From VMCP01 sp965659745 (lineage in GTDB: Bacteria; Bacteroidota; Bacteroidia; NS11-12g; UBA955): 64,000 nucleotides of DNA. Below, piece after piece: positions 51,637 to 60,461 of the stretch (its first letter is position 1; each line of letters starts with the position of its first letter). The stretch is from NCBI GenBank assembly GCA_965659745.1, contig CBFHXF010000006.1, positions 4,352-68,351 of the forward strand, given 5' to 3'. The notes beneath the pieces were generated by a model. That model was given only the letters and a program-made list of their open reading frames with translations. It was not told the DNA's origin and searched no databases. The position numbers and the translations under genes are program-made.

Positions 51637-52746
51637 ATGAAATTTAGTCAGGTAATTGGTCATCACGAAAAGAAAAAAACGTTCATTCAGAGCGTTTTGA
51701 ATGGCCGTGTGCCGCATGCTCAATTATTTATTGGTGCGTCGGGTTGGGGTACTTTGCCACTCGCCTTGGCCTATGCGCAATTTGTGAGCTGCTTAGATAG
51801 AGGTGCAGACGATAGTTGCGGCGTTTGTTCTTCTTGTCGTAAATACGAGAATTTAAGCCATCCTGATTTGCATTTTACCTTTCCATTTCCGCGAGAAAAG
51901 GGTGAGCGTTGCTCGGAATTGATAGGAGATTGGCGAAAGGCATTAGCGGAACATCCGTACATGAATTTGATGGACTGGATGCAGCTTTTGGATGCCGAGA
52001 AAAAACAAGCCAATATTCCAACGGCAGAAATTCGAGATATATTAAAAAACCTTTCCTTGAAACCGTATGAGTCTGCCTTCAAGGTTATGTTCATTTGGTT
52101 GCCTGAGTTTTTAGGTAAGGAAGGCAATATTCTTCTAAAAGCCATTGAAGAACCTGCACACAATACGCTTTTTTTATTGGTTACGGAAAACACAGAGAAA
52201 ATCTTGGGGACTATTATTTCGCGAACACAACCGGTTCGGATTGCGCCCATAGATCCATCCTCATTGCGGGAGTATCTTAAAAGAGTTCCCGATTTAGACG
52301 GTGAAAAAGCAGATAGAATTGCCCAAATATCACAAGGCGATTTGCGCAATGCAGGTCGATTGGTACAAGCATCTGAAAGTCCCTATTTTGAAATGTTCCG
52401 ATATTGGATGGGGGTTTGTGTTACCCGTAAGATGTTCTCTATTGTTCCATGGGCAGAAAAAGTGGGCGCGATGAGCAGAGAGAATTTAAAAGGATTTTTT
52501 CAATATGCCCTTGAGGTAATGAGAGGTATTTTGGTTTCGGGATATGAACCCTCGTTGAATACCTGGATGGGAAAAGAAGCCGAATTCATTCAAAAGTTCC
52601 AGAGTTTAGAAATTCCTACTTCCCAACTGGAACAAATTATCAAACAGATGGAAACGGCCATGATGTACATAGAAAGAAACGCGAGAGCCCCGATGGTTCT
52701 CACCGATTTGAGCTATTCGGTGGCAAGAAATCTCAAAAAAGTGTAG
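51637..52746 (+). CDS. holB: DNA polymerase III subunit delta' (HolB)
   Basis: A 369-aa AAA+ clamp-loader subunit. The zinc module is visible as CLDRGADDSCGVCSSC, and the sensor-1-like region as IISRTQPVRI. The Walker A is degenerate (GASGWGTLPLA, no GKT), as expected for delta', which does not hydrolyse ATP. It helps load the sliding clamp in replication. It is followed after 66 bp by the ECF sigma gene, with no terminator seen. Confidence 0.9.
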   Translation: MKFSQVIGHHEKKKTFIQSVLNGRVPHAQLFIGASGWGTLPLALAYAQFVSCLDRGADDSCGVCSSCRKYENLSHPDLHFTFPFPREKGERCSELIGDWRKALAEHPYMNLMDWMQLLDAEKKQANIPTAEIRDILKNLSLKPYESAFKVMFIWLPEFLGKEGNILLKAIEEPAHNTLFLLVTENTEKILGTIISRTQPVRIAPIDPSSLREYLKRVPDLDGEKADRIAQISQGDLRNAGRLVQASESPYFEMFRYWMGVCVTRKMFSIVPWAEKVGAMSRENLKGFFQYALEVMRGILVSGYEPSLNTWMGKEAEFIQKFQSLEIPTSQLEQIIKQMETAMMYIERNARAPMVLTDLSYSVARNLKKV

Positions 52747-52767
52747 GTTCACATACAACCAAAAGAG

Positions 52768-52777
52768 GTGTTAACAC
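52768..52777. promoter_or_regulatory. GTGTTAACAC palindrome upstream of the ECF sigma gene
   Basis: A perfect 10-bp palindrome, overlapping an AACACA/TGTGTT repeat that extends to about 52787. It is 36-45 bp before the sigma-factor ATG, so it could be an operator or part of the promoter. Its function is not known. Confidence 0.35.
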
Positions 52778-52812
52778 ATCTTGTGTTTATTGGTGGTCGG
52801 CAATTTTAATAC

Positions 52813-53355
52813 ATGACAAAAGAAACATCTTCCCGCGAAAAACAATTGGTTTTGGATTACTTGGCGGGAAGTAAAGGGGCAGATGCGGCATTATATCATT
52901 TGTACGCAAATACCCTGTTTGCTATTTGTATGCGTTATGCCCCCAACGAAGAAGTGGCTCAAGATATGTTTCAAGATGCCTATGTGCGCATTTTTCAAAA
53001 GCTAAAAGATTTCCGTTTTGAAGGTTCACTCGAGGGATGGATGAAACGCATTTGTGTCAATCACTGTCTCGATACCCTGCGTAAATTATCTACCTTCAGA
53101 GAGGAATCACTAGATGATATTAATGAATCGTTGGTAGAGGTAAATGAAACGGTTAGCGGAAATTTAGAAATGAAGCAACTTTTAGACTTATTGCTTCGTC
53201 TTCCCATTGGCTATAGAACTGTTTTTAATATGTATGTTATTGAAGGATATTCTCATGCGGAAATTGCAAACGCTTTGAATATTTCAGAAAGTACCAGCAA
53301 AACCCAACTGTTTAAGGCCCGAAAACAACTACAAGCTTGGCTCAAAAATGAGTAA
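52813..53355 (+). CDS. ECF-type RNA polymerase sigma factor
   Basis: A 180-aa group IV sigma factor. Region 2 is DMFQDAYVRIFQKLKDFR (about 54-71) with WMKRICVNHCLDTLR. Region 4 is LRLPIGYRTVFNMYVIEG...SHAEIANALNISESTSKTQLFKARKQ (about 133-175). No region 3 is present. It overlaps the next gene by 8 bp, and that gene encodes a single-pass membrane protein with an anti-sigma-like N-terminus, giving a sigma/anti-sigma pair in the usual order. Target genes are unknown; the giant adhesin gene downstream is a candidate, though its own promoter fits the housekeeping consensus. Confidence 0.93.
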   Translation: MTKETSSREKQLVLDYLAGSKGADAALYHLYANTLFAICMRYAPNEEVAQDMFQDAYVRIFQKLKDFRFEGSLEGWMKRICVNHCLDTLRKLSTFREESLDDINESLVEVNETVSGNLEMKQLLDLLLRLPIGYRTVFNMYVIEGYSHAEIANALNISESTSKTQLFKARKQLQAWLKNE

Positions 53356-54505
53356 AGAATCTAACCATATCGACGATATTTTCAAAAAAAGCTTTGAGCA
53401 CGCCTCGATGCCCGCCCCAAAATCGGCATTGAGTTCCATTCAATCTCAGCTTGCCATTCAAACGGCTACTACCACAACAGCGGTGGTGAGCACATTTAAG
53501 ATTGTGGCATTCGCCTCTGTCGCCGTCATTTCCATTGGGGCCATGGTGTATATGTCCTTCCAAAAAAGCAATTCCAAACCTCCGATCATTGAATCGAAAG
53601 TCGCGTTTTCCGATACCATTAACAACCCCGCGAAGGCTATTGATAGCCGTTTTATCGGGGGAAGTCAACCTAACGGCGTTGCCCCGCATGAAATTTTGGT
53701 TGAAGCTGAGAATAGAAATGTGGCCAATACAACGGGCCTCGATGCAGCTACCTTTAATATTGGCGTAGAAGTGCCAAGAAATCAAGAAAATTATTTTGGA
53801 AAACCAACGGTATCCGTACCAAGTGTATCAAAGAAAGAAGATCGCTCAGAAAATAGCGACCCAATTATTCCGGTGGTGTCCTTGTTTAAGGAAGTTAATG
53901 CCGTTAGTAAGGCTTCCCCGGAGGAAAAAAATGAATTCAAATATGGGGCTATAGCAAGTAAGAGTTGTAAGGGTCGTTTTGAAGTTGATTTAGATGGCGA
54001 GGTAGCAGGTGCGCATGAGTTGGCGTTGGGAATTCAGGGTCAAACGGCCCAATATGAGTGGGGTTGTGGGCGCAAAATTTTTGGGAGTTCACAGGGTAAA
54101 GAGGCGAATTGGAAAGGTCCGATTTATGTCAAAAAATCCCAAGAAATGAATTTTTGGGTACGCGCTCATTTTATGGATGGATGCCGAGATACGGTTCTAT
54201 TCTCTAGGTGGTTTGCTCCATTAAATGGGTCGGCAGAAGAGGTGTTCCCAAGTGTTTTTACACCAAATGGCGATGGGTTTAACGATTCGTTTTATGTGAT
54301 GATTCCAACCCCAGAAGAATTTGATATTTTGGTTATGGACATACGTGGTTCTAGGGTTTTTAGCTCTCAGGATCTGTCGGAAAAATGGTCGGGATATGTG
54401 GGGAAAAGGAAGTGTGAAAGAGGAATTTACAAAGTACAAGTGCGGCGTAAATATTTTGGGGAAGCGGATTTCGAAACCCGGAATTTTACCGTAGAACTTC
54501 GATAA
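53348..54505 (+). CDS. anti-sigma-like membrane protein with T9SS type-B (CHU_C) C-terminal domain
   Basis: A 385-aa protein with an unusual composition. Residues 1-40 (IDDIFKKSFEHASMPAPKSALSSIQSQL) are hydrophilic and resemble the short cytoplasmic segments of Bacteroidota anti-sigma proteins. A single membrane helix spans about 48-70. A Ser/Thr/Asn-rich stretch leads to a globular region (about 200-290), and residues 298-385 form a gliding-motility-associated C-terminal domain (VFPSVFTPNGDGFNDSFYV ... GIYKVQV), the type-B T9SS sorting signal. It overlaps the sigma gene by 8 bp and is followed by a giant protein with the same domain. I infer a regulator that senses the secretion apparatus or its substrates. 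Confidence 0.78.
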   Translation: MSKESNHIDDIFKKSFEHASMPAPKSALSSIQSQLAIQTATTTTAVVSTFKIVAFASVAVISIGAMVYMSFQKSNSKPPIIESKVAFSDTINNPAKAIDSRFIGGSQPNGVAPHEILVEAENRNVANTTGLDAATFNIGVEVPRNQENYFGKPTVSVPSVSKKEDRSENSDPIIPVVSLFKEVNAVSKASPEEKNEFKYGAIASKSCKGRFEVDLDGEVAGAHELALGIQGQTAQYEWGCGRKIFGSSQGKEANWKGPIYVKKSQEMNFWVRAHFMDGCRDTVLFSRWFAPLNGSAEEVFPSVFTPNGDGFNDSFYVMIPTPEEFDILVMDIRGSRVFSSQDLSEKWSGYVGKRKCERGIYKVQVRRKYFGEADFETRNFTVELR

Positions 54506-54584
54506 TAAAAAGAAAGATACAATGAATATGAAAATAAATAGGCTATTACGAGTGCCGCACATGAGGGCCGAGGGTGAGAATCCC

Positions 54585-54615
54585 TTTGCGATGTGCGACA
54601 AATCCCTTATTTTTG
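54585..54615 (+). promoter_or_regulatory. Bacteroidota promoter of the giant surface protein gene
   Basis: TTTG (54585-54588), a 19-bp spacer and TATTTTTG (54608-54615) give a perfect match to TTTG-N19-TAnnTTTG. Transcription should start near 54620, about 16 bp before the ATG at 54636. This argues that the giant gene has its own promoter and that ATG codons upstream are not used. Confidence 0.7.
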
Positions 54616-54635
54616 AACGATTTCAATTGAAAAAC

Positions 54636-57600
54636 ATGAAACCTATGAAAGGATTTTCCTTATTAATTAAAAGTTGGACATTGTTGATGTTCACATTTTT
54701 GTTTGGCAATTTGGCTCAAGCACAAAATTGTGTAATCACCTTCAGTGGAAGTCCCTGTGTGGGCGCGCCGATTACCTTTACCGGTAGTTCTACGGGCTCT
54801 AATCACGAGTGGACGTTCACCGACGGGGGCGTTGACAATAAAACCAACGGATCATTGAACGTGAACTATGCCTTCAAAACGGCAGGTAAAAACAAGGTAA
54901 CGTACATTACGACCATAAAAGGAACGCAGTGTACCACGTCTATCGATATTGATATTTTCGAGAAACCGAAAATTGATATGTCGATTGTGACTTTAGATTC
55001 TCAATGTTTCGAGAATAACTTGTTTTGTTTTACCGACAATACCAAAAATCCTAACGGAAAGAAAATTACCAATACCAAATATGTGGTGGGTGACGGTCAG
55101 TTCTTCGAATATGACTTTCCGCCATCAGTGATGCCCAATCAGCTTTGCTTTTCAATCAAAGACGTTCGCGGTGGAACATTCAGTTTGTATATTGAGGCTA
55201 CAGACGAGAACGGTTGTACCGATACGCAAAATATTGCAGATGCAGTATTCGTTCGTGAGAAAATTGGTGCGGCTTTTTCGAGTAATAAACCTGTGAAGTG
55301 TGACTCTGTAGAAGCGAAAATTAAAAATATCAGCCGTATTGGTAAAGACCAAGTAGACAGTATTTGGTGGTACTGGGGTGATGGAACAGTAGACATCGGA
55401 AAAGATCCCGTAGATAACAAGCTTTGGGGTCCAGATATTAGTAAGTGGTTTTACGGACAAGGTGTTTACGATTCTAAATTAATCATTAGAACCAAAGACG
55501 GTTGTAAAGACAGTTTCTTCAACAGAGCAACCGCATCTGTGTTTGCATCCAATGTGAAGATTTTGGCTGATAAAGATTCTACTTGTATTTCAGCTCCTGA
55601 GATTAAGTTTAGTGTTGATCAAATACCCCAAGGGGTAAATGGCTTCTTATGGACGTTTGGTGATCCGAATTCTGGNNNNNNNNNNNNNNNNNNNNNNNNN
55701 NNNNNNNNNNNNNNNNNNNNNNNNNNNNNNNNNNNNNNNNNNNNNNNNNNNNNNNNNNNNNNNNNNNNNNNNNNCCCAGAAAATACCAACTTCCGCACCT
55801 GGACGCCTCCGCACAGTTTTACTGGTTTAGGTCCTTTTTTAATTACACTAGCTTATAATCATCCTATTTGTGGACCGGCCCTTATAATGGATACCATTAT
55901 AATATTAGGTCCGCGTTCTGTAGTTGATGTAACTGGAGATCGTATTGCCGATTGGCAAATTTTCCAATGTCCGAAGGATGTAATGGATACTGTTTTCTTC
56001 CGGAATAACTCTACCTTCTACCATAATGATTTAGATTTTACAGACGACGACAGTACTTTTTATAAAAATGGTACTACTGCGCTAGGTCATAATTTCTCAA
56101 ATACCGGTGGTTGGACATGGATCCCACCGAAGCGCAGGGAACGTAACGAAAATGGAGATACCACGGTTTACACGGGTTCGGGTCCATTATTGCCAGGAGC
56201 ACACAATGATCCTTTCAAGCGTGAGCGTGTTTGTGCCACAAGATTGTGGGATTTCGGAGATAATTTTGGTGCAAAATGTACAACAGATGTGCTGAATAAC
56301 AAGAACGTCAATGTAAACTGTAATTTTTCTAGGGATACGATACCTTTCCATTATTATCCTTCATGGGATATGGTGATGCTGTCTGATTTTAAGATGGCAC
56401 CTATGGAAGATGCCCGTTTTATAGATAGTAATGGTATTTGTATCCGTGTACCGGTTTTCCCAGATAGTATGTTCTATATTATCTATGATACCTTGGTATA
56501 TATCCCTAAAGATGCTACGGATTCTGCCACTTATTTGGCAAGTGGTATCAAAGGGACGCAGCTATGGGGATTAGAGAAAAAGGTAGTTGGCAAGGCGGAG
56601 CGCTTTATGGAGTTTCATGCCGCAGTTGAGTTAGGTACTAACGATTCGGCAATCGTAATCAAAAATGGAGTACGAACTTTGTTAATTGGCCCAACTATTG
56701 ACACCCTAAAACCTGAGGATATAATCATTCTGGATAGCGAAACAGATAGTTTCGTGTTTAATTATACCGTTTATTTGAAACGAGATACACTGCCGTATAA
56801 TTTGTATAATATACGAGCGGCTAAAGGAGAGAATATTGCAAGAATTGATTCTTTCAAGCGTATACCTCCAGGCATAGCGGGTTATAATTATATCATTAAT
56901 TACGAGCGTTTCCGTTCCTTGTATTATGCTAGAATTCCTTCTTGTAATAATGCACGTTTGAAACATAAAGATACGTGTCACCCAATGGCTTGTGAAAGCG
57001 AAGCTATACGTCAAGTAGTATTGATGCATGCCAATGCCGGTGGTGTTGGTAGTGGTTTAATTAAGGATGCTATCGAGTGTTTGGGTTCTCGTAATCCAAC
57101 CTATGGTGTAACCTTTATATTGAGTGATTTGAAGCCAGGTTGTTCGTTCACCGAGTTGCAAATTAACTATGATACGTTCTGTGGAAATAACTGGGTATCT
57201 ATGAGTAGTTTGAATCCAGGTGGAAGACCGGTTACCCCTCCGTCGCCGCCACCATACTGGGATGGAACCAATGCCGGCAATCCGAATCCAGGTTATAATG
57301 CCAAAGGAAATCCAGGAAGTCGTTACTCTACCTATTATATGGGTAAACCTTGTAACGATTCAACAGGCTGTGTTACCGTTGGAGTGATTGTTGGAAACGG
57401 TGTGGCGCGACCAGGTGGAAGCGCTGCCAACCGCCCCCTTTGTGCGGATACACATTATTACGATAAGTTTGCTTGTTTCCCATTCATAGATCCTTCTTTT
57501 GAGATTATGAACTTGGTGAAAAATGACAATGGCGATTATAAAATCTGTAAATGGGATCCAATTATTGCACGTTTCACTGAAAATAATTTCACGAAAGTAG

Positions 57601-60269
57601 ATGACTTGATGACCCTCCGTTGGATATTACAAACTAGTAATGCGGGTCCTTATTATGTGAATTTCAGTTCAAGCTTTATTCAAGAGGATGTTCATCGTTA
57701 TCAAAAACTGAAGAAACCGGTCATGTTGCCAAATGGCAAAATGAGCAATCCTAATTACTTATATAATTACATCGTACAAACCAGAGGTTATGAAGATCCC
57801 GTTCAGACTCCATGTGAAAATGAATGGAATGATGGTAATGCTGTAATTACAAGTGGCCCAGATACTATTTGGACTGCCGAGGTTAGAGATTTTGTGGTAG
57901 CGGCTGATGTGAGTAAAGTGTGGGATCGTATCAGAGAGCGTTTAGATGCGGCAGGGTTTGATCCTTTTGCTTTAGGAGATACTACTATTGCTAAAATGAT
58001 TTGGAATGATACCGGTAGCATTGGACAGCCGAGCACAGGTGCTTATGGTTGTTTGGATACTGCAGGTTACGGTAAAGATATTCGTTATTATTTTATCCCG
58101 AACAAAGATTCAATGACGGTGTTTCATTATCGTGATTCTACCATCACACCAATAGATACAAATGTGGTTTATGGTAAAGCGGTTAACTCGTATACGTTCA
58201 TTCCAAGACACGCAGGTCGTTACATTTTAGGTGTTTCTATGCGTTCGGATAATGGAGAGTGCGACGACATTGCAGCGGTACCTTTGATTGTAGGATTTGC
58301 GATGTTTGGTGATTTATTTACGGATTCTATTGTATGTCAAGACCAAGGTGAATCTTTGGTAATGGCACCAGATTACCGTTACTTCTCAACAGATCCAGAT
58401 AATTTCGGTACTTGGGATCCTAACTACTGGAATAACCAAGGTCCTTTAGCTACTGGCTATGATTATTGGAAAGATCCCGCCCGTTTGGCACGCTTAGTTC
58501 AAGGCGATACCAATGTTGAGCGTGCAACATTATGGGATTGGAGCAAAGAAGACGACGATCCAGCAAATCCGGATACCTATGAATTTAGAGGAGATTACGG
58601 TTCAACAGGTGGTGTAGGAACAATAACCAATCCGTTCATCCAATTAGGTGGAGGAAGTGGCTTGTATTACAAAAACGATTCTGGTGTGTTTACCTTCATG
58701 AACATTACGGGTGATTCAACAGGATGTATTGATACTATTACAAAACGTGTTTATATTTCTCGTTTGGATGTGGCATTTAACTTAGGACTTGAAGTACCAA
58801 GTTGTAATTCTATTATCGAATTCTTCGATAGTTCTGAACTGCATGATCCTTGTAACTGGGCTATGAAAAATTGTTACGGCCCTACACCTATGGTGTGCGA
58901 TTTCGTAAACAAGTGGTTCATAGACTGGGGTGATGGTTCGGATAACTATTTCGAGAGAGCAAAAAATACAGAACAAGGGTTACCTCCACGTATCGCTCAT
59001 AAATACACCCGCAATGGATGGTTTAAAATCCGTTACAGCTTGAACACCGATCAGGGTTGTGGTGACACTTTTGAACGCTGGGTGAAAATACCGGGTCCAC
59101 GTCCTGCATTTGAGTTTGCAGACAAAGCCGGTCGCGAGGTTACTATTTGTGTAGGTGATAGTATTAAATTCAAGAATACCACTGACAGTGCGGGAATTCA
59201 ATCCGATTGGACGTGGTTCTTCGGTGATGGAGCAATAAGAAACGCTTCAGATACTTTTGTTACCCACCAATACAATGTTGCCGGTCGTTACGAGGTATAT
59301 TTGGAGCAGTTCGACAGTTTGATCGTGCCTCCGAATATCCGTAAGTTCTGTCCTGCAGTATTCCCTGATACCCTTTCCAAGCAAGAGAAATTTATCATCA
59401 CTGTATTGCCACGCGATTCTGTGAGAGGATTCATAGAGAAATTGTCTATATGTCCGGGCGATAGTAACGTGTTTGTAGATAATTCTGATACGATTTTGAA
59501 ATCCTATAAGTGGAAATTCGAACATTACAGCTCTGCCGCAGGTGATTGGGTTACCGATACTGTAACTACAGGTAGTAAGCGTTATGCAAGGGTATTTGCA
59601 GATCCAGGAGTGTATCGTGTAACACATTATGCCGATTATGATCAAAACCATCCACGTCCTTGGTGTCCTACATTAATGGAACCTTTGACCTTCACGGTTG
59701 ATTCGGTAATTGCTAATTTTGATATTGACAGTACCAACAAGCCCGATTATACGTTCACACGTACCGATATCAATGGAACCGAATGGCGTTGGGGATTTGT
59801 ACACTTTGATGGTGATATGGACTTACAATCCGAATTACCTCGCGAGTTCAAACAGAATAGTAATTCGACTGATCAAAAGGTACAGTGGTCATACGACAGT
59901 AGCGGTCGCTATTGGGTATGTTTGATTGCGAAAAACGCAACAGGTTGTTCCGATACCTTGTGTAAGCCCGTGAACATCGATTTGTTCATTAACTTAGCCA
60001 ACGTATTTACCCCAACTGGTGACGGATTCAACGACGAATTCAGAGTGCCACTTCAAGGTCAAGATGTATATGAAATTCGCATCTTCAACCGTTGGGGCGA
60101 GCGCGTATTCTTCTCTGAAGATCCGAAAGTAAGCTGGAACGGAAAAATCAATAACGATGGTCCAGATGCTCCTTCAGGAACGTATTTCTATCAAATGCAA
60201 TACCGTTTCAAAGGAAAAGAAAAGATCAATAAAGTGAACGGTACGGTTAACTTAATCCGACCTAACTAA
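54636..60269 (+). CDS. giant PKD-repeat surface protein with gliding-associated (CHU_C) C-terminal domain
   Basis: About 1877 aa, broken by the N run at 55676-55774. The start at 54636 gives a signal peptide (KGFSLLIKSWTLLMFTFLF, then QAQ). Several PKD-type beta repeats are visible by their WxFGDG-like cores (WWYWGDGT, WTFGDP, WFIDWGDGSDNY, WTWFFGDGAI). Many cysteines in pairs suggest disulfides. The last 90 residues (VFTPTGDGFNDEFRVPL, IRIFNRWGERVFFSED, GTYFYQMQYRFKG) are the type-B T9SS sorting domain, so the protein should be exported to the cell surface, probably as an adhesin or gliding-related filament. An upstream ATG at 54522 would add 38 residues that start before the promoter and is rejected. 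Confidence 0.83.
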   Translation: MKPMKGFSLLIKSWTLLMFTFLFGNLAQAQNCVITFSGSPCVGAPITFTGSSTGSNHEWTFTDGGVDNKTNGSLNVNYAFKTAGKNKVTYITTIKGTQCTTSIDIDIFEKPKIDMSIVTLDSQCFENNLFCFTDNTKNPNGKKITNTKYVVGDGQFFEYDFPPSVMPNQLCFSIKDVRGGTFSLYIEATDENGCTDTQNIADAVFVREKIGAAFSSNKPVKCDSVEAKIKNISRIGKDQVDSIWWYWGDGTVDIGKDPVDNKLWGPDISKWFYGQGVYDSKLIIRTKDGCKDSFFNRATASVFASNVKILADKDSTCISAPEIKFSVDQIPQGVNGFLWTFGDPNSXXXXXXXXXXXXXXXXXXXXXXXXXXXXXXXXXXPENTNFRTWTPPHSFTGLGPFLITLAYNHPICGPALIMDTIIILGPRSVVDVTGDRIADWQIFQCPKDVMDTVFFRNNSTFYHNDLDFTDDDSTFYKNGTTALGHNFSNTGGWTWIPPKRRERNENGDTTVYTGSGPLLPGAHNDPFKRERVCATRLWDFGDNFGAKCTTDVLNNKNVNVNCNFSRDTIPFHYYPSWDMVMLSDFKMAPMEDARFIDSNGICIRVPVFPDSMFYIIYDTLVYIPKDATDSATYLASGIKGTQLWGLEKKVVGKAERFMEFHAAVELGTNDSAIVIKNGVRTLLIGPTIDTLKPEDIIILDSETDSFVFNYTVYLKRDTLPYNLYNIRAAKGENIARIDSFKRIPPGIAGYNYIINYERFRSLYYARIPSCNNARLKHKDTCHPMACESEAIRQVVLMHANAGGVGSGLIKDAIECLGSRNPTYGVTFILSDLKPGCSFTELQINYDTFCGNNWVSMSSLNPGGRPVTPPSPPPYWDGTNAGNPNPGYNAKGNPGSRYSTYYMGKPCNDSTGCVTVGVIVGNGVARPGGSAANRPLCADTHYYDKFACFPFIDPSFEIMNLVKNDNGDYKICKWDPIIARFTENNFTKVDDLMTLRWILQTSNAGPYYVNFSSSFIQEDVHRYQKLKKPVMLPNGKMSNPNYLYNYIVQTRGYEDPVQTPCENEWNDGNAVITSGPDTIWTAEVRDFVVAADVSKVWDRIRERLDAAGFDPFALGDTTIAKMIWNDTGSIGQPSTGAYGCLDTAGYGKDIRYYFIPNKDSMTVFHYRDSTITPIDTNVVYGKAVNSYTFIPRHAGRYILGVSMRSDNGECDDIAAVPLIVGFAMFGDLFTDSIVCQDQGESLVMAPDYRYFSTDPDNFGTWDPNYWNNQGPLATGYDYWKDPARLARLVQGDTNVERATLWDWSKEDDDPANPDTYEFRGDYGSTGGVGTITNPFIQLGGGSGLYYKNDSGVFTFMNITGDSTGCIDTITKRVYISRLDVAFNLGLEVPSCNSIIEFFDSSELHDPCNWAMKNCYGPTPMVCDFVNKWFIDWGDGSDNYFERAKNTEQGLPPRIAHKYTRNGWFKIRYSLNTDQGCGDTFERWVKIPGPRPAFEFADKAGREVTICVGDSIKFKNTTDSAGIQSDWTWFFGDGAIRNASDTFVTHQYNVAGRYEVYLEQFDSLIVPPNIRKFCPAVFPDTLSKQEKFIITVLPRDSVRGFIEKLSICPGDSNVFVDNSDTILKSYKWKFEHYSSAAGDWVTDTVTTGSKRYARVFADPGVYRVTHYADYDQNHPRPWCPTLMEPLTFTVDSVIANFDIDSTNKPDYTFTRTDINGTEWRWGFVHFDGDMDLQSELPREFKQNSNSTDQKVQWSYDSSGRYWVCLIAKNATGCSDTLCKPVNIDLFINLANVFTPTGDGFNDEFRVPLQGQDVYEIRIFNRWGERVFFSEDPKVSWNGKINNDGPDAPSGTYFYQMQYRFKGKEKINKVNGTVNLIRPN
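55676..55774. other. assembly gap (99 N) inside the giant surface protein gene
   Basis: Ninety-nine Ns within a PKD-type region (after WTFGDPNSG). The reading frame is preserved by the filler length but the true number of missing residues is unknown. Repeats are a common cause of such gaps. Confidence 0.98.
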
Positions 60270-60287
60270 AGCTTAATATTTTTAAGC

Positions 60288-60325
60288 AAAAGAGGCCGAT
60301 TCGGAAGAATCGGCCTCTTTTGTTT
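60288..60325 (+). terminator. rho-independent terminator of the giant surface protein gene
   Basis: A perfect 15-bp stem, AAAAGAGGCCGATTC (60288-60302) and GAATCGGCCTCTTTT (60307-60321), around a GGAA tetraloop, with T-rich flanks. Confidence 0.93.
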
Positions 60326-60410
60326 GGGATGTACCCACACATTATTTGTATTAAGTATGCAGACCTTAAGTTGTATTTTCCATATTAATTTAAGTTAACA
60401 TTAAGGGAAT

Positions 60411-60440
60411 AAAAAACCCGCAACGTAAGGTTGCGGGTTT
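60411..60440 (-). terminator. rho-independent terminator of fhs
   Basis: AAACCCGCAAC (60414-60424) and GTTGCGGGTTT (60430-60440) pair perfectly. On the minus strand the T-run is at 60411-60416. It lies 21 bp past the fhs stop. Confidence 0.92.
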
Positions 60441-60461
60441 CTTTATTAAGCTTGTTTGAAT

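Noticed and set aside
51771..52349. 192-aa open frame on the minus strand inside holB
   Set aside because: It lies wholly antisense to a well-supported gene, has no domain and has no upstream signals.
54522..54635. N-terminal extension of the giant surface protein
   Set aside because: It lies upstream of and across a perfect promoter and would bury the signal peptide.
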